Positions 17,538-27,177 of a stretch of 64,000 nucleotides of DNA are shown in pieces. This DNA is from Frigoribacterium sp. CFBP 13712. Lineage in GTDB: Bacteria > Actinomycetota > Actinomycetes > Actinomycetales > Microbacteriaceae. The stretch covers positions 420,519 to 484,518 of the forward strand of contig NZ_JACYVH010000002.1 in assembly GCF_014842255.1 (NCBI RefSeq), written 5' to 3'. Below the pieces are notes generated by a model that did not search any database, was not told where the DNA came from, and worked only from the letters and a program-made list of their open reading frames with translations. Each line of letters starts with the position of its first letter. Position 1 is the first letter of the stretch. The position numbers and the translations under genes are program-made.

Positions 17538-20219
17538 TCACCCCTCGCGGACGACGTCCTCCGGCGACTTGTCCGGGCGCCAGCCGCGCCACGAGGGCTG
17601 ACGCAGCCGCCCGGTCGAGGTCCACTCGGCGATCGACACCTCGCCGACCCGCGACGGCGTCACCCAGTGGGCGTCGCGCGCGTCGGCCGCCGGCACGCCG
17701 ACCAGCGGGCTGGTCTTGCGCTCCGCCGCGCGCAACGACGGCAGCAGCTCGTCGAGCTCGCGGTCGGTGAAGCCGGTGCCGACGCGCCCGACGTACTTCA
17801 GCCCCTCGTCGCCGGGGACCCCCATCAGCAGCGAGCCGATCCCGTCGGCCCGACGCCCGGCACCGGGCCGCCACCCGGCGATCACGACCTCCTGCGTCTG
17901 GTGGTGCTTCATCTTGATCCAGGCCCGCGAGCGCCGCCCGACGCTGTACGCGGCGTCGCGGCGCTTGGCGACCACCCCCTCGAGCCGGAGCCGCTTCGAC
18001 GTCGCGACCGCCGCCTCCTGATCGCCGTCGAACGCCGGGGGCACGTCGATCGCGCCGCCCGAGTCGACGATGCGCGTCAGCACCTCGCGCCGATCGTCGT
18101 ACGGGTCTCGCACGAGCGACCGGCCCTCGGCCCGCATCACGTCGAAGAGCAGGTACCGGACGGGCGCGTCTGCGGCGACCCGGGCGATGTCGCGCGGGCG
18201 GCTCAGCCCCATGCGGCGCTGCAGCAGGCCGAAGTCGGGGCGACCCTTCTCGTCGACGGCCACGATCTCGCCGTCGAGGACCGCGCCTCCCTCGCTGTCG
18301 ACCCGGTCGGCGAGCTCCTGCAGCTCGGGGTAGGCGGGGGTGAGGTCGTTGCCGTTTCGGCTGGTGAACGTGACGGCGCCGTCGTGCACGATCGCGACGG
18401 CGCGGATGCCGTCCCACTTCATCTCGAAGGCCCAGTCGCCGTCGGCCAGGTCGTGCGCGTCGCCCGTCGTCGCGAGCATCGGTGCGACCGGGTCGGGTGC
18501 GGTTGCGGTTGCGTGTTCGGGCGCAGGTAACTCCTGCTTCCCGTCGCGAGCCGAGGAGGCGCGGCCCGACTTCCCGGGGGAGTCGCCGCGCGAATGCGAC
18601 ACCCGTGAGGAGTTGCCGACGCGCGAGCCGCCGCCGCTGCTCTCGCCGCCGCCGCTTCTCTCGCCGCTGCCGCTGCGGCTGCCGCTCTTACCGTTGCCGC
18701 TGCCGCTGCCGCTGCCGCCGCCTCCGCCGCTTCTCTTGCCGCTGCCGCCGCCACCGCTCTTGCCGCCGCTCTTGCCGCTGCCGTCGGCGTCGTCCTTCAT
18801 GCGGTGGATCAGCCAGTTCGACTCGGCCCGCCCGCCGCCGTGGCCCGTGTGGATCAGCGCGACGCGGCGGGTGCCGCGCTGCTCGCCGTGCAGCACGACG
18901 ATGACCTCCTTGCCGTCGCGCCACTTCTCGAGGTCGTACTCGCCCGAGTCCCAGATCGTGACCTCGCCCGCGCCGTACTCGCCCTTCGCGATGGTGCCCT
19001 CAAAGGTGCCGTACTCGAGCGGGTGGTCCTCGGTCTGGACGGCGAGGTGGTTCGTGCCCGGGTCGTCGGGCTCGCCCTTCGGCAGGGCCCAGCTGACGAG
19101 GACGCCGTCGTGCTCGAGGCGGAAGTCCCAGTGCAGCGAGCTGGCGTGGTGCTCCTGGATGACGAAGCTCGTGCCGTCGGTCGAGGCAGGGGCCTCGGCG
19201 GGCACCGGCTCGGCGGTCTTGGACGCGTCGCGCTTCGAGCGGTAGACCTCGAGGCGGTCGCGCACCTTCTCGGACGGGTCGTGGTCGGGAGCCTCGGTGT
19301 TGCGGAAGTCCTCGCCCAGCTCGCCCGACGGCACCGGCACGTGCGCCGACACGTCGGCCAGGGGGTCGCCACGCCGCTTGAGCCGCGAGAGCACGTCGGT
19401 GTACTCGAGCTGCACCAGCGACTTCGAGGCGAGCTCGCGCCAGGTGCGCGGCATCGCGACGGTCGGCCGCGTCCGCCCACGGAGCGAGTACGGAGCGACC
19501 GTCGTCTTGTTGCCGTTGTTCTGCGACCAGTCGAGCAGCACCTTGCCCCGGCGGTCGGCCTTGCCCATCGTGCTCAGCACGAGGTCGGGGTGATCGGCCT
19601 CCATCGCGCGGGCCAGCTCGTGGGCCACCTCGCCGACCTGGGCGCTGGTCTGCTTCCCGTCGAGCCGGGCGTAGAGGTGCACGCCCTTGCTGCCGCTCGT
19701 CACGGGCATCAGCTCGAGTCCCATGCCCTCGACGATGGGCCGCAGCAGCTTCGCCACGGCGACGCACTCGGCGAGGCCGACGCCTTCGCCCGGGTCGAGG
19801 TCGAGCACCAGCCGGTCGGGGTTCCGCTGCGCCCCCTTCGGGCCGAACCGCCATTGCGGCACGTGCACCTCGAGCGCGGCGACCTGCGCCAGCCAGGTGA
19901 GCGTCGCGACGTCGTTCACCATCGGGTAGACGTTGGCGTGGTCCTTGTGCTCGATGGTGTGCCGAGCGACCCAGTCGGGCGCGGAGTCGGGCAGGTTCTT
20001 CTCGAAGAACACCTCGCCGTCGACGCCGTTCACCCAGCGCTTGCGGGTGGCCGGTCGACCCTCGACGTGAGGCAGCATCCACTCCGCGACGGCGGCGTAG
20101 TAGCCGAGCACGTCGGCCTTGGTCGTGCCGGCGTCGGGGTAGAGCACCTTGTCGAGGTTCGTCAGCTGCAACCGGTGCCCGCCGACCTCGACGGTCTCGC
20201 CGCGTCCCTTGCCCGCCAT
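17538..20219 (-). CDS. ligD: Multifunctional DNA ligase LigD
   Basis: An 893-residue end-joining enzyme in the mycobacterial order polymerase-phosphoesterase-ligase. The primase-like polymerase is at about 1-300 (LTNLDKVLYPDAGTTKADVL, DLDPGEGVG). The 3'-phosphoesterase is at about 345-480 (FVIQEHHASSLHWDFRLEHD). An extreme Gly/Ser/Lys linker spans about 485-570. The ATP-dependent ligase follows, with the nucleotidyl lysine in FEMKWDGIRA, DGEIV, and VVAKRRDAAYSVGRRSRAWIKMK. The AGGAGGCGCG motif before the ATG doubles as its Shine-Dalgarno site. Ku is encoded nearby. Confidence 0.97.
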   Translation of the reverse strand: MAGKGRGETVEVGGHRLQLTNLDKVLYPDAGTTKADVLGYYAAVAEWMLPHVEGRPATRKRWVNGVDGEVFFEKNLPDSAPDWVARHTIEHKDHANVYPMVNDVATLTWLAQVAALEVHVPQWRFGPKGAQRNPDRLVLDLDPGEGVGLAECVAVAKLLRPIVEGMGLELMPVTSGSKGVHLYARLDGKQTSAQVGEVAHELARAMEADHPDLVLSTMGKADRRGKVLLDWSQNNGNKTTVAPYSLRGRTRPTVAMPRTWRELASKSLVQLEYTDVLSRLKRRGDPLADVSAHVPVPSGELGEDFRNTEAPDHDPSEKVRDRLEVYRSKRDASKTAEPVPAEAPASTDGTSFVIQEHHASSLHWDFRLEHDGVLVSWALPKGEPDDPGTNHLAVQTEDHPLEYGTFEGTIAKGEYGAGEVTIWDSGEYDLEKWRDGKEVIVVLHGEQRGTRRVALIHTGHGGGRAESNWLIHRMKDDADGSGKSGGKSGGGGSGKRSGGGGGSGSGSGNGKSGSRSGSGERSGGGESSGGGSRVGNSSRVSHSRGDSPGKSGRASSARDGKQELPAPEHATATAPDPVAPMLATTGDAHDLADGDWAFEMKWDGIRAVAIVHDGAVTFTSRNGNDLTPAYPELQELADRVDSEGGAVLDGEIVAVDEKGRPDFGLLQRRMGLSRPRDIARVAADAPVRYLLFDVMRAEGRSLVRDPYDDRREVLTRIVDSGGAIDVPPAFDGDQEAAVATSKRLRLEGVVAKRRDAAYSVGRRSRAWIKMKHHQTQEVVIAGWRPGAGRRADGIGSLLMGVPGDEGLKYVGRVGTGFTDRELDELLPSLRAAERKTSPLVGVPAADARDAHWVTPSRVGEVSIAEWTSTGRLRQPSWRGWRPDKSPEDVVREG

Positions 20220-20282
20220 CGCGCGCCTCCTCGTGTCGTGTGGTTCTCGTTCTACCCGGCTGCGGCGGGTCCGTGTCGTCAG

Positions 20283-20306
20283 CGGCGGGTCGGCGCCGAC
20301 CCGCCG
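20283..20306. terminator. Perfect 24-bp GC palindrome
   Basis: CGGCGGGTCGGC followed at once by its complement GCCGACCCGCCG. It lies in the 183-base spacer upstream of ligD, downstream of the dehydrogenase gene, and would terminate that gene's transcript. The rest of the spacer holds no frame, only a TAGAAC -10-like box for ligD and one dispersed-motif copy at 20390. Confidence 0.55.
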
Positions 20307-20402
20307 CCGACCACGGGGACCCGCCCCATCGACCGCGGCCCGCCACCCCGCACGAGCGGAGGACGGGCCGTGGTGGAACGACGGAGCCGAGGAGGCGCGG
20401 TG

Positions 20403-21290
20403 TCAGACCGCCGGCATCGCTCCGGCGATCGTGATGGTCGCGCCCGAGGTGTAGCTCGACTCGGGGCTGACCAGGTGCACGTAGGCGGCGGCGAGCTCGG
20501 CCGGCTGGCCGGGGCGGCCGAACGGCGCCTGGCCGCCGAACTCCGACACCGTCTCGGCGTCGTCGGAGCCGGGCTGCAGGGGGGTCCAGACCGGGCCGGG
20601 GGAGACCTGGTTGACGCGGATGCCCTTGGGCGCGAGCTGCTGCGCGAGACCGGCAGTGAAGACGCCGATGGCGCCCTTCGTCAGCGCGTAGTCGATCTTG
20701 TCGGGGCTCGGCTGGGTGCCCTGCACCGAGCCGGTCGTCACGATCGACGAGCCGGGCTCGAGGTGGGGGATGGCCGCCTGGGTCAGCCAGAACAGCGAGT
20801 AGACGTTGGTCTTGATGGTCGAGTCGATGTCCTCGGTGGTGAGCGTGAGGATGTCGTCGTTGCTCTTCATCCGGCCGGCGACCATGACCAGGGTGTCGAG
20901 CCCACCGAGCTCGTCGACGGCGGTCTGCACGAGGTCGCGGCAGTACTGCTCGTCCGAGATGTCGCCGGGCACGAGCACGGCGCGGCGGCCCTCGCCCTCG
21001 AGCAGGTCGCGCACCTCCTCGGCGTCCTCCTGCTCGCTGGGCAGGTAGCTGAGCACGAGGTCGGCGCCCTCGCGGCTGAGCGCGATCGCGGCGGCGCGAC
21101 CGATGCCCGAGTCGCCGCCGGTGACGATGCCGCGGAAGCCGGTGAGGCGCTCCTTGCCGACGTAGCTGGTCTCGCCGTGGTCGGGCTTCGGGTCCATCTT
21201 CCAGGCCTCGCCCGGCAGCGACTGCTCCTGCTTCGGGAACGGCGGGGCGGGGTACAGGTCGACCGGGTTCTTCTTGTCGTATTGGCTCAT
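20403..21290 (-). CDS. Short-chain dehydrogenase/reductase
   Basis: About 295 residues. A typical N-terminal extension of the YghA/YhxD group (KKNPVDLYPAPPFPKQEQ) precedes the Rossmann motif GIVTGGDSGIGRAAA. The catalytic residues are in the TGSVQGTQPS segment and YALTK, and the cofactor motif is NVYSLFW. It probably reduces small aldehydes or ketones with NAD(P)H; members are often stress-induced. The start may be ATG 21290 or the GTG three codons upstream. It lies divergent from ku. Confidence 0.88.
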   Translation of the reverse strand: MSQYDKKNPVDLYPAPPFPKQEQSLPGEAWKMDPKPDHGETSYVGKERLTGFRGIVTGGDSGIGRAAAIALSREGADLVLSYLPSEQEDAEEVRDLLEGEGRRAVLVPGDISDEQYCRDLVQTAVDELGGLDTLVMVAGRMKSNDDILTLTTEDIDSTIKTNVYSLFWLTQAAIPHLEPGSSIVTTGSVQGTQPSPDKIDYALTKGAIGVFTAGLAQQLAPKGIRVNQVSPGPVWTPLQPGSDDAETVSEFGGQAPFGRPGQPAELAAAYVHLVSPESSYTSGATITIAGAMPAV

Positions 21291-21373
21291 GCCGTCCACG
21301 GTGCTCGCACCGCGCCTCCCGCGCTCACGGGGTGTACCCCGCAGACGGGCATTCGGAGGCCATGCGGAGAAAG

Positions 21374-22393
21374 ATGTCGGGCATGCGATCGATCTGGAAG
21401 GGCGCGATCACGTTCGGGCTCGTGAACGTGCCCGTCAAGCTGTACAGCGCCACGGAGGACCACGACGTCTCTCTGCACCAGGTGCACGACGCCGACGGTG
21501 GCCGCATCCGGTACCAGCGGAAGTGCGAGATCTGCGGCAAGGTCGTCGACTACGAGCACATCGACAAGGCGTACGACGACGGCGACCGCACCGTGGTGAT
21601 CACGGGTGACGACCTGAAGTCGCTGCCGGAGGAGAAGTCGCGCGAGATCGACGTGCTCGAGTTCGTGCCCAGCGATCAGCTCGACCCGATCATGTTCGAC
21701 CGCAGCTACTTCCTCGAACCGGACGGCACGTCACCGAAGGCCTACGTGCTGCTGCGCCGGACCCTCGAGGAGACCGACCGCACGGCCATCGTCCACTTCT
21801 CGCTGCGGCAGAAGACCCGGCTCGCGGCCCTGCGCGTCCGCGGCGACGTGCTGATGCTGCAGACGCTGCTCTGGGACGACGAGGTGCGGGAGGCGCGGTT
21901 CCCGGCGCTCGAGAAGCAGACCCGCATCAGCGACAAGGAGCTCGACATGTCGTCGTCGCTCGTCGACTCGCTCAGCGACGACTTCGAGCCGGCGGATTTC
22001 AGCGACGACTACCAGGAGGAGCTGCGCCAGCTGATCGACGCGAAGCTGGAGGAGGGCGAGTCGCTCGACACCGACGCCACCTTCGGCGAGAAGCCGGAGG
22101 ACGACGACGAGGGCGGCGAGGTCATCGACCTGATGGAGGCGCTGCGCCAGTCGGTCGAGAAGAACCGGTCGGGCGGACATCGCAAGCCCGCGAAGAAGCC
22201 CGCCGCTGCCGAGAAGCCGGCCGCCTCGTCGTCGACATCGAAGCCCGCGGCGAAGAAGTCGCCTGCGAAGAAGCAGTCCGCGAAGAAGGCGACCTCGGGG
22301 TCGACATCCGGAGGGGCGGGTTCCGCGGCGAGGAAGAAGCCCGCCTCGTCCACCTCCGACAAGAAGGCGGCCCCGAAGAAGAAGGCCGGCTGA
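21374..22393 (+). CDS. ku: DNA end-binding protein Ku
   Basis: A 339-residue bacterial Ku that binds double-strand ends and recruits LigD. The core opens MRSIWKGAITFGLVNVPVKL and includes DGGRIRYQRKCEICGK and MLQTLLWDDEVR. The C-terminal ~75 residues form a lysine/alanine-rich tail with repeats of the KPAAKK type, resembling histone H1 tails and known from some actinobacterial Ku proteins. GGAGA just upstream supports ATG 21374; ATG 21383 gives the canonical N-terminus and is also possible. Confidence 0.96.
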   Translation: MSGMRSIWKGAITFGLVNVPVKLYSATEDHDVSLHQVHDADGGRIRYQRKCEICGKVVDYEHIDKAYDDGDRTVVITGDDLKSLPEEKSREIDVLEFVPSDQLDPIMFDRSYFLEPDGTSPKAYVLLRRTLEETDRTAIVHFSLRQKTRLAALRVRGDVLMLQTLLWDDEVREARFPALEKQTRISDKELDMSSSLVDSLSDDFEPADFSDDYQEELRQLIDAKLEEGESLDTDATFGEKPEDDDEGGEVIDLMEALRQSVEKNRSGGHRKPAKKPAAAEKPAASSSTSKPAAKKSPAKKQSAKKATSGSTSGGAGSAARKKPASSTSDKKAAPKKKAG

Positions 22394-22402
22394 CCGCGAC
22401 GG

Positions 22403-22681
22403 TCAGTGTTCGCGGAGCGCCTCGATCAGGTCGGCCTTCTTCAGGTCGGAGTAGCCGGTCACGCCCAGTTCCTTCGCGCGTCCCCTGAGCTCCTCCACCG
22501 TCCAGTCGTCGTACGAACCGGACTTCCCGCCCCTGGCGGCCACCTTCTTCTCGCTGTCGCCCTTCTGGGCGGCGGCGTTCGAGATGCGCGCAGCCTTCTC
22601 CTTCGACGCCCCCTCGTCGCGGAGCGCCTCGTACATGTCGGGGTTCTTCAGCTGCGGGGGAGTCTCGTCCTTCGGCGTCAT
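22403..22681 (-). CDS. DUF7218 / Rho N-terminal-like small protein
   Basis: A 92-residue protein. The first half, KNPDMYEALRDEGASKEKAARISNAAA, is the DUF7218 pattern. The second, DDWTVEELRGRAKELGVTGYSDLKKADLIEALREH, is a SAP/Rho-N-like fold that usually binds nucleic acid. TACGGT seven bases before the ATG indicates a leaderless transcript. It ends nine bases from the stop of ku on the opposite strand. A role in DNA handling is plausible from fold and place but unproven. Confidence 0.8.
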   Translation of the reverse strand: MTPKDETPPQLKNPDMYEALRDEGASKEKAARISNAAAQKGDSEKKVAARGGKSGSYDDWTVEELRGRAKELGVTGYSDLKKADLIEALREH

Positions 22682-22722
22682 GCGCCCGACCGTACGCCCG
22701 GCGCGGCGGCTTGTCTCACGCC

Positions 22723-25122
22723 TCAGGCGCCGAACTGCCAACCGGTCACGTCGGGGTGGTCCTCGCCGTGCTCGTACGCGTACGCCCGGGCGGCCTCGCG
22801 GCGCGACTCGAAGTCGGCCACCAGCTCGGGGTGCTCGTCGGCCAGCCCCGGCACGCGGTGCAGCACGTCGAGCACCAGTCGGTACCGGTCGATGTCGTTG
22901 AGCATGGCCATGTCGAAGGGCGTGGTCGTGGTGCCCTTCTCCTGGAAACCCCGCACGTGCAGCTCGTCGTGGTTCGTGCGCCGGTAGGTCAGCTGGTGCA
23001 CGAGCGACGGGTAGCCGTGGAAGTCGAAGACGACCGGCTTCGAGGTCGTGAAGAGCGCGTCGAAGTCGTCGCTCGTCAACCCGTGCGAGTGCTCGCGGAC
23101 GTCCTGCAGACGCATGAGGTCGACGACGTTGACCACGCGGGTGCGCAGCGACGGCAGCACCTGACGCAGCAGATCGGCGGCGGCGACGGTCTCGAGGGTC
23201 GGCACGTCGCCGGCGCAGGCCAGCACGACGTCGGGGTCGACGCCGTGGACGGGGGTGCCCTCGGTGCCGGCCCACTCCCAGATGCCGACGCCGCGGCGCA
23301 CGTGCTCCTCCGCCTCGGCGAGCGACAGCCACGCGGGTGACTCCTGCTTGCCCGCCACGATGACGTTGACGGTGTCCGTGGTGCGGAAGGCGTGGTCGGC
23401 GACGGCCAGCAGGGTGTTCGCGTCGGGTGCCAGGTAGATGCGCACGAGGTGCGCCTGCTTGTTGACCACCACGTCGAGGAACCCCGGGTCCTGGTGCGAG
23501 AACCCGTTGTGATCCTGCCGCCAGACGTGCGACGACAGCAGGTAGGTGAACGACGAGATGGGGGCGCGCCAGTCGATCTCGTCGGCGCTCTCGAGCCACT
23601 TGGCGTGCTGGTTGAACATCGAGTCGACGATGTGCACGAACGCCTCGTAGGTGTTCAGCAGCCCGTGCCGCCCGGTCAGCAGATAGCCCTCCATGAGCCC
23701 CTGCAGGAGGTGCTCGCTCAGCACCTCCATCACCCGCCCGCTGCGGGCGACGTGCTCGTCGTCGGGCCAGACGTCGGCCGACCAGACCCGGTCGGTCACG
23801 TCGAACACCGGGTCGAGTCGGTTCGACACGGTCTCGTCGGGCCCGAACAGCCGGAACGTCGAGGGGTTGTCGCGCACGATCTCGGCCAGCCACCGGCCGA
23901 GCACGCGCGTGGCCTCGGCCTGCGTCCGGCGGTCGTCCGACGTCTCGACGGCGTGCCGGCGGTAGTCGGTCAGGGTGAGATCGCGACGCACCAGCCCGCC
24001 GTTCGAGACCGGGATCGCGCTCATCCGCTTCTCGCCCTCGGGCCGGAGATCGCCGAGCCAGGCGACGGGGCGCCCGTCGTCGTCGAAGAGCTCGTCCGGT
24101 CGGTACGAGCGCATCCACGCGTCGAGCTGCTCACGGTGCTCGTCGTTCTCGCGGACCCCGCTCAGCGGCACCTGGTGGGCGCGCCAGGTGCCCTCGATGC
24201 GCTCTCCGTCGACCATCGCCGGCCCCGTCCAGCCCTTCGGGGTCTTGAGCACGATCATCGGCCAGCGGGGGCGCTCGCCGCCGTCGCCGGTGCGCGCCTC
24301 CTGCTGCAGCTCGTCGATGCGGGCGAAGGCCCGGTCGAGGGCCGCCGCCATCCGTTCGTGCACCCGCATCGGGTCCTCGCCGTCGAAGCCGCCCGCGACG
24401 ACGATCGGGTCGTGACCGTACCCGCGCATGAGCTCGAGCAGCTCGCTCTCGGGGATGCGCGAGAGCACCGTCGGGTTGGCGATCTTGTAGCCGTTGAGGT
24501 TCAGGATCGGCAGCACGGCGCCGTCGTGGCGGGCGTCGAGCAGCTTGTTCGCATGCCAGCTGGTGGCCAGCGGCCCCGTCTCGGCCTCGCCGTCGCCGAT
24601 CACGCAGACGGCCACGAGATCGGGGTCGTCGAGCACGGCGCCGTACGCGTGACTCAGCGAGTAGCCGAGCTCGCCGCCCTCGTTGATCGAACCAGGCGTC
24701 TCGGGAGCCGCGTGCGACGGGATGCCGCCCGGGAACGAGAACTGCTTGAAGAGCCGCTGCAGCCCCCGCGCGTCGGGCGTGATCTCGGGGAACAGCTCGG
24801 AGTACGTGCCCTCGAGGTACGTGTTCGCCACCATGGCCGGCCCGCCGTGCCCCGGGCCGCAGACGTAGAGCAGATCGCGGTCGTCCCGGCGGATGACGCG
24901 GTTCAGGTGCGCGTAGACGAAGCTCAGCGCCGGAGACGTGCCCCAGTGACCGAGGAGGCGCGGCTTGATGTCGTCGCGCGCGATCGGCCGCGTGAGCAGC
25001 GCGTTCTCCATCAGGTAGATCTGCCCCACGGTGAGGTAGTTGGCGGCCCGCCACCACGCGTCGACGAGAGCGAGGTCGTCTTCGGCGGCTGTCGGGACGG
25101 GGGCGGATGCGGGGCTGCTCAT
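22723..25122 (-). CDS. xfp: Xylulose-5-phosphate/fructose-6-phosphate phosphoketolase
   Basis: A 799-residue thiamine-diphosphate enzyme that splits xylulose-5-P or fructose-6-P with phosphate to acetyl-phosphate. Signatures are VCGPGHGGPAMVANTYLEG, SFPGGIPSHAAPETPGSINE, the ThDP motif GDGEAETGP, and FSHQDPG in the second half. Its ATG overlaps the stop of the GH15 gene (ATGA), so it is the second gene of a coupled pair. No acetate kinase or phosphotransacetylase is in the window. Confidence 0.97.
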   Translation of the reverse strand: MSSPASAPVPTAAEDDLALVDAWWRAANYLTVGQIYLMENALLTRPIARDDIKPRLLGHWGTSPALSFVYAHLNRVIRRDDRDLLYVCGPGHGGPAMVANTYLEGTYSELFPEITPDARGLQRLFKQFSFPGGIPSHAAPETPGSINEGGELGYSLSHAYGAVLDDPDLVAVCVIGDGEAETGPLATSWHANKLLDARHDGAVLPILNLNGYKIANPTVLSRIPESELLELMRGYGHDPIVVAGGFDGEDPMRVHERMAAALDRAFARIDELQQEARTGDGGERPRWPMIVLKTPKGWTGPAMVDGERIEGTWRAHQVPLSGVRENDEHREQLDAWMRSYRPDELFDDDGRPVAWLGDLRPEGEKRMSAIPVSNGGLVRRDLTLTDYRRHAVETSDDRRTQAEATRVLGRWLAEIVRDNPSTFRLFGPDETVSNRLDPVFDVTDRVWSADVWPDDEHVARSGRVMEVLSEHLLQGLMEGYLLTGRHGLLNTYEAFVHIVDSMFNQHAKWLESADEIDWRAPISSFTYLLSSHVWRQDHNGFSHQDPGFLDVVVNKQAHLVRIYLAPDANTLLAVADHAFRTTDTVNVIVAGKQESPAWLSLAEAEEHVRRGVGIWEWAGTEGTPVHGVDPDVVLACAGDVPTLETVAAADLLRQVLPSLRTRVVNVVDLMRLQDVREHSHGLTSDDFDALFTTSKPVVFDFHGYPSLVHQLTYRRTNHDELHVRGFQEKGTTTTPFDMAMLNDIDRYRLVLDVLHRVPGLADEHPELVADFESRREAARAYAYEHGEDHPDVTGWQFGA

Positions 25123-27047
25123 GGGGCCTCCTTCTGGTCGTCGGTCGCGTCGGTGCTCAGCTCGTGGATGGTGATGGCGGCGTTGACCAGCGCGAGGTGG
25201 CTGAGCCCCTGCGGCATGTTGCCGAGGAACTGGCCGTCGTCGGCGCTGATCATCTCGGTCATGAGACCGAGGTCGTTGGTCTGGTCGACGAGCTCGTCCA
25301 TCAGGGCCACCGCCTCCTCCTGTCGGCCGACGCAGGCGAGGGCGCTCGCCATCCAGAAGGCGCAGGCCACGAAGGTGCCCTCCTCCTGGTGGACGTCGCT
25401 GTAGCGGAACACCAGCGGCCCCGCCCCGAGCTCGCGACGGATGGCGTCGATGGTGCTCGACATGCGCTCGCCGCGGTCGAAGCCGCTGGGGGCGTGCAGC
25501 AGCACCGAGGCGTCGAGCTTGTCGCTGCCCGGGTACATCACGTACGCCCCGAGCTCCTCCGACCAGCCGTGCTCGTCGATCCACTCGACGATGAGGTCGC
25601 GGTTCTTCTTCCAGTGCTCGAGGTCGTCCGGGTCGGGGTGCATCTGACCGATCTCGGTCAGCCGCAGCGCCGAGTCGATCGCCTGCCAGCAGCCCATCTT
25701 GCTGCTCACGTAGTGCTGCTCGTCGGGGAGCTCCCACATGCCGGAGTCCTTCTCCTGCCAGCGACGGCAGGCGTCGTCTGCGAAGCTGGCGAGGAGGTCG
25801 CCGGTCGAGACGTCGAGGATGTTCCCGTCGTCGGCGTACTGGCTCATGATCGACAGGATGTCGGCGAAGGTGCCGAGCTGCAGCTGCTCACCGGCCGGGT
25901 TGCCCTTGTAGACCGGTCCGATGCCGCGCCAGCCCTCGGATCCGGTCTCGTGCGTGCCGTCGGGCACGGTGCCGTCGAGGTTGAGGAAGATGTGCATCGT
26001 GCGGCCGTTGGCCTTGAGAGCCGAGAGCATCCACGACACGGCCGCCTGGGTCTCCTCGCGAAGGCCGAATCGGACGAGGGCGTTCACCGTGTAGGCGAGA
26101 TCGCGCACCCATGCGAACCGGTAGTCCCAGTTCTTGTCGCCGGTGAAGTTCTCGGGCAGCGCGGCGGTCGCCGCCGCAGCGATCGCGCCGGAGGGGCTGT
26201 AGATGAGGAGCTTCAGGGCGAGGGCGCTGCGCTGGACCTGCTCGGCCCAGGGGCCGTCCCAGTTGAACTCGTCGGACCAGGTCTGCCAGTTGCCGATGGT
26301 GCGGTCGATCCCCTGGTCGACGACGTGCGGATCGGGCAGGTGCAGGGGTTCGTCCTCGACGCCGCAGAGGCACAGGAGCGAGCGCGACCCCGGCTCCGTC
26401 GTGAACTCGCCCCAGAAGCGGTGCGGGCCCCCGTGCGTCTCGCCGTCGCCCGGCTGGGTCGAGTCGATGCGACCGTGGCCGAAGCCGACCAGGGCGATGT
26501 TGATGTCGGCCGCTCGGAGGACGGGCCCGTGCAGCGTGTCGAACCGTCGGATCGGATGCGTGCCGAACGTGTTGCCGGGCACGACGGCCCAGCGCATGTC
26601 GACCGAGCCCTCGACCCCGTCGATCCGTCGGGCGAGCTCGGCCCAGGGGAGTCGACCCGCGATGCCGGTGACCAGGGCGTCGGTCACCTCGACGACGCCC
26701 GTGGAGGTGCGGAAGCGGGTCACGAGGACGTTGGTGTTCGCGACGTACCGGCGCTGCACCGAGAAGTCGTCGTCGACCGGCCGCAGCTCGATGCGACCGC
26801 CCTTCCCGGCGTCGACGATGCCCGAGAACACGGGGTCGGAGTTCAGCTCGGGCATCGGGAGCCAGTCGATCTGCCCGTCTCGGGCCACGAGGGCGACTGT
26901 CCGGCCGTCGCCGATCGCCCCGTACGACCGCAGGGCGATGTAGCCGTCTTCTCGGGGCTCGGGTCGGTGCCACTCGCCGGCGGCGCGCGCGGCTCCGGGG
27001 TCGGTGGTGGCGGCGGTGTCGTCGGGTCTGTCCAGGAGATCGGTCAC
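25119..27047 (-). CDS. Glycoside hydrolase family 15 (trehalase/glucoamylase type)
   Basis: A 642-residue cytosolic enzyme without signal peptide. The N-terminal beta domain begins YIALRSYGAIGDGRTVALVARDG and contains IDWLPMP. The (alpha/alpha)6 barrel shows NWDYRFAWVRDLAYTV and GSEGWRGIGPVYKGNPAGEQ. Mycobacterial relatives are trehalases; substrate cannot be told from glucoamylase by eye. The GTG at 27047 is the best start but has no clean ribosome site. It is coupled to phosphoketolase downstream, suggesting that freed glucose feeds that bypass. Confidence 0.9.
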   Translation of the reverse strand: MTDLLDRPDDTAATTDPGAARAAGEWHRPEPREDGYIALRSYGAIGDGRTVALVARDGQIDWLPMPELNSDPVFSGIVDAGKGGRIELRPVDDDFSVQRRYVANTNVLVTRFRTSTGVVEVTDALVTGIAGRLPWAELARRIDGVEGSVDMRWAVVPGNTFGTHPIRRFDTLHGPVLRAADINIALVGFGHGRIDSTQPGDGETHGGPHRFWGEFTTEPGSRSLLCLCGVEDEPLHLPDPHVVDQGIDRTIGNWQTWSDEFNWDGPWAEQVQRSALALKLLIYSPSGAIAAAATAALPENFTGDKNWDYRFAWVRDLAYTVNALVRFGLREETQAAVSWMLSALKANGRTMHIFLNLDGTVPDGTHETGSEGWRGIGPVYKGNPAGEQLQLGTFADILSIMSQYADDGNILDVSTGDLLASFADDACRRWQEKDSGMWELPDEQHYVSSKMGCWQAIDSALRLTEIGQMHPDPDDLEHWKKNRDLIVEWIDEHGWSEELGAYVMYPGSDKLDASVLLHAPSGFDRGERMSSTIDAIRRELGAGPLVFRYSDVHQEEGTFVACAFWMASALACVGRQEEAVALMDELVDQTNDLGLMTEMISADDGQFLGNMPQGLSHLALVNAAITIHELSTDATDDQKEAP

Positions 27048-27177
27048 GTCGTCTACGGTGGCCCGGCGCGCCTCCTCGTGCTCGACCTCGCAGCCATCTG
27101 TGAGCCGGGGGGTGATCGGGCGGCCCTGTGGGGGACAGAAGGCGCCGCGGTCGGCGGTCGCCTGATAGACCGGAGGG

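Noticed and set aside
15262-18530. Very long open frames opposite the MFS and ligD genes
   Set aside because: They are arginine/proline or histidine-rich translations of the wrong frame in high-GC DNA and have no family features; the real genes on the minus strand account for the region.
22403-24118. Long N-terminal extension of the DUF7218 protein
   Set aside because: It is antisense-type noise over the phosphoketolase gene; the leaderless start at 22681 gives the family length.
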